Positions 62,676-64,000 of a stretch of DNA of 64,000 bases are shown here, piece after piece. The notes beneath the pieces are model-generated. The model was given only the letters and a program-made list of their open reading frames with translations. It did no database searches and had not been told where the DNA came from. The position numbers and the translations under genes were made by a program. The DNA is from Deltaproteobacteria bacterium. GTDB taxonomy: Bacteria > Desulfobacterota > Desulfobacteria > Desulfobacterales > SpSt-501. The DNA lies in contig JACRCN010000046.1 of NCBI GenBank assembly GCA_016219005.1, positions 1-64,000 on the forward strand. The letters run 5' to 3'. The stretch's first letter is position 1; the number at the start of each line of letters is the position of its first letter.

Positions 62676-62915
62676 CTAAATCTCATCGTCAAGAGGGGTT
62701 TCGCGATCTCGGCAGCTCTGGCAGAATTTGCGAGGAACGCCCCTGCCAATCCATCGCATCTTCATGATGTGCATTTTACCGCAGCCAGGGCAAATGCACT
62801 CCACCTTCGATTTGGCAAAGCTCGACATCTCGGACCCTTCATCAAGCGCCTCGTCAGCATCCTCTAACGGATCTATTGCATTTTTGCGGAAGATGTCGGT
62901 TTTTTGCACTCTCAT
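62676..62915 (-). CDS. Small zinc-ribbon hypothetical protein
   Basis: A 79-residue protein. The N-terminal half is polar and acidic (NAIDPLEDADEALDEGSEM). The C-terminal half has CICPGC and CQSC pairs (IGRGVPRKFCQSCRDRE), forming a single zinc ribbon. GGAGG lies five bases before ATG 62915; an upstream GTG adds four residues. It is convergent with the histidine kinase gene. Small RNA R3 terminates about 100 bp upstream of it. Confidence 0.7.
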   Translation of the reverse strand: MRVQKTDIFRKNAIDPLEDADEALDEGSEMSSFAKSKVECICPGCGKMHIMKMRWIGRGVPRKFCQSCRDRETPLDDEI

Positions 62916-63018
62916 CTTAACCTCCACAATTGATGGAAACTCACTGTAATATAACCATTATTCAACCGAAAACAATGGGTTGAAATAGCATGTGGCATCA
63001 GGAGGGCCATCTTGCGGA

Positions 63019-63180
63019 AAAAAGGGGCAACCCCGGAAACATATCCAGGGTTGCCCCGGTACTGCAACTTCAGGAATCGGATGGGTTTTAAGCTGTACCC
63101 ACGTAAGATAGCCGTTGAGCCACCTTTTTGGCATCAGCCCCCACCCTCTTCCTTAGGATCATGGTCTCCCGTGATCCTTG
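63019..63180 (-). ncRNA. Structured small RNA, family 1, copy R3
   Basis: The clearest copy, a leftward ~162-nt transcript. Its 5' hairpin is AGGATCA..TGATCCT (63179-63156) with inner GG/CC pairs and a GAGA tetraloop. GGAAGAGGGTGGG pairs in part with CCCATCCGATTCC. The inner arm is GCCAAAAAGGTGGC. The terminator is a perfect 10-bp stem GGGGCAACCC/GGGTTGCCCC (63025-63034 with 63049-63058) followed by six T. R1 has the same layout and length with different, still complementary stems. Confidence 0.72.
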
Positions 63181-63187
63181 GCTGAAA

Positions 63188-63216
63188 AGCTATGATTTCA
63201 TACCTGGCTTGTCAAG
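63188..63216 (-). promoter_or_regulatory. Promoter of small RNA R3
   Basis: Leftward TTGACA (63216-63211), a 17-base spacer containing ATGAAA, and TAGCTT (63193-63188). Confidence 0.7.
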
Positions 63217-63277
63217 CATTGGCAAAACCTCTTCCGGAACACCTCTCGGTGCACTATTTCCCGGCGTCTCGAGCCGA

Positions 63278-63306
63278 TTGACAGATCGGTCTACAGCGCT
63301 TAACTA
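63278..63306 (+). promoter_or_regulatory. Sigma70-type promoter of the His-rich peptide gene
   Basis: TTGACA (63278-63283), a 17-base spacer and TAACTA (63301-63306), giving a leader of about 53 nt. It is divergent from the R3 promoter. Confidence 0.65.
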
Positions 63307-63365
63307 ATTACGAAGAAGGGCTCCCTATCGGGCTTTTCGGATACCAGCGAAAAGGAGAATCGATT

Positions 63366-63569
63366 ATGAACGGGAAACACGAACACAAACAGCACCATGA
63401 TCACGAACATGCTCATCATGAGCATTCCCACGAGCATTCTCCCCATCACAAACATCACAGCCATGGACACGATCATTCGCATGCGAGTGAACACCATCAC
63501 GAGCATCCTCATGGGGACAAACACGGGCCTGAATCATCTCATCACGGCCATGAGCACTCTGGCCACTGA
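63366..63569 (+). CDS. Histidine-rich metal-binding peptide
   Basis: A 67-residue peptide with 30 histidines, plus many Glu, Asp and Ser (for example HEHKQHHDHEHAHHEHSHEH). No Cys and almost no hydrophobic residues. Peptides of this type (compare Hpn of Helicobacter) bind Ni2+, Zn2+ or Co2+ as a store or buffer. AAAGGAG precedes the ATG and a promoter lies upstream, so it is a real gene and not just a CAT/CAC repeat. There is no metal transporter in the window. Confidence 0.8.
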   Translation: MNGKHEHKQHHDHEHAHHEHSHEHSPHHKHHSHGHDHSHASEHHHEHPHGDKHGPESSHHGHEHSGH

Positions 63570-63614
63570 GCAGAGGTTGATGATCGTCCACAGCAAGCAG
63601 TTGATCGGCAGCAC

Positions 63615-63646
63615 CGGGGGCTTACCCCCAAGAGGGTATGCCCCCG
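63615..63646 (+). terminator. Hairpin downstream of the His-rich peptide gene
   Basis: CGGGGGC (63615-63621) pairs with GCCCCCG (63640-63646), with an inner ACCCCC/GAGGGT match, followed by CTCTTTA. A weak T-run makes it a moderate terminator. Confidence 0.5.
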
Positions 63647-63688
63647 CTCTTTAGAGGCCTGAACGGGTGAGGAACCGTAATGCATTAT

Positions 63689-63808
63689 CATCCGCCGTGC
63701 CAAGGCGTGCGGCGTTTTGAAAGGCGCAGCATATGCCACCATATGTGATCATTTACAAAAGCCGCGTAATGCCGGATCCCCGCCTCGGGCGCGCTTTTTC
63801 AACACCCG
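63689..63808. repeat. Intergenic repeat, copy 2
   Basis: It aligns with 18345-18468: CCAAGGCGTGCGGCGTTTTG is identical over 20 bases. GCGCAGCATAT, ATATGTGA, AATGCCGG and the right end TTTTTCAACACCC also match. The left inverted end is missing or diverged (GGGTGAGG near 63666). It lies between the His-rich gene and the GAF-type sensor. Confidence 0.7.
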
Positions 63809-63827
63809 GATAGAGACTTCCGCCGCC

Positions 63828-64000
63828 ATGCACGCCTCCCACCCGATTCAATCGCGAATCGCCGACGAGAACACGGCCCTGCGCTCCATCCTGGAGGGCA
63901 CGGCCACCACGACCGGCGGGCGCTTTTTCGACGCCCTGGTGGCCAATCTCGCGAGGGTGTTGAACACCCACAGCGCCTGGGTTACGGAATACCTCGAGGA
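63828..64000 (+). CDS. GAF-type sensor protein (N-terminal part)
   Basis: An open frame from ATG 63828 that runs off the right edge after 57 codons. It reads LRSILEGTATTTGGRFFDALVANLARVLNTHSAWVTEYLE. This is the usual start of a GAF domain in sensor kinases or diguanylate cyclases of Desulfobacterota. The rest, and so the output domain, is outside the window. No strong ribosome site is seen before the ATG. Confidence 0.6.
   Translation, partial: MHASHPIQSRIADENTALRSILEGTATTTGGRFFDALVANLARVLNTHSAWVTEYLE

Noticed and set aside
63300-63524. Leftward Met-rich frame opposite the His-rich gene
   Set aside because: It is the antisense reading of CAT codons; promoter and ribosome site favour the rightward frame.
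63955-63978. GGTGTTGAACACCC as another end of the intergenic repeat
   Set aside because: It lies inside the GAF-type coding frame and has no flanking similarity; a chance palindrome.

Overview
The window looks like chromosomal DNA of a GC-rich Gram-negative anaerobe, most plausibly a member of the Desulfobacterota (the former Deltaproteobacteria). This is inferred from gene content, not from a marker gene: a rho-rpmE-prfA-prmC block, a PurS-like/PurL fusion, two TRAP systems, an energy-converting-hydrogenase-related complex, a LipS-type lipoate cluster, and an outer-membrane/periplasm gene set.

Left part (1-18.6 kb) is housekeeping. A leftward superoperon runs rpsB-tsf-pyrH-frr-uppS-cdsA-dxr-rseP-purL-purQ, preceded by rho-rpmE-prfA-prmC, with many 1-26 bp overlaps. 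A CCA/poly(A) polymerase faces adk across a shared hairpin. rpsU with its own promoter and terminator, folC, a 147-bp intergenic repeat and tRNA-Arg(CCG) follow.

Middle part (18.7-35.5 kb) is accessory. It holds an IclR-controlled catabolic locus (Fe-ADH, ABM-domain protein, TRAP transporter) divergent from an AT-rich class V aminotransferase, then small zinc-ribbon and unknown genes, membrane proteins, and a second TRAP system with a DUF6282 protein. The spaces between these genes hold the most unusual material. One family is three ~165-nt leftward transcription units, each with a TTGACA-N17-TA promoter, covarying hairpins and a terminator hairpin (25.8, 27.5 and 63.1 kb). Another is five copies of a shorter element that begins near TTGACAACC. 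In at least two of these copies the differences are those expected of a peptide-coding sequence.

Right part (35.5-64 kb): a PTS-EIIA/helix-turn-helix regulator leads into hyfB-C-E-F-G-[ferredoxin+I]. The G subunit of this complex lacks the NiFe cysteine pairs, so it resembles an Ehr complex. Next comes a lipoate assembly operon: a ligase-DUF116 fusion, a LipT-like flavoprotein, two radical SAM enzymes and a SUI1/YciH protein. After it lie AlkA, an MFS carrier, an NTT-type nucleotide carrier, two beta-lactamase-fold serine hydrolases, an exported PPDK-like protein, an exported carbonic anhydrase, a DUF481 porin-like protein and a hybrid histidine kinase. The last genes are a zinc-ribbon protein, a peptide that is 45% histidine, and the start of a GAF-type sensor.

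All functions are read from sequence motifs and remembered family features; no database search was run.
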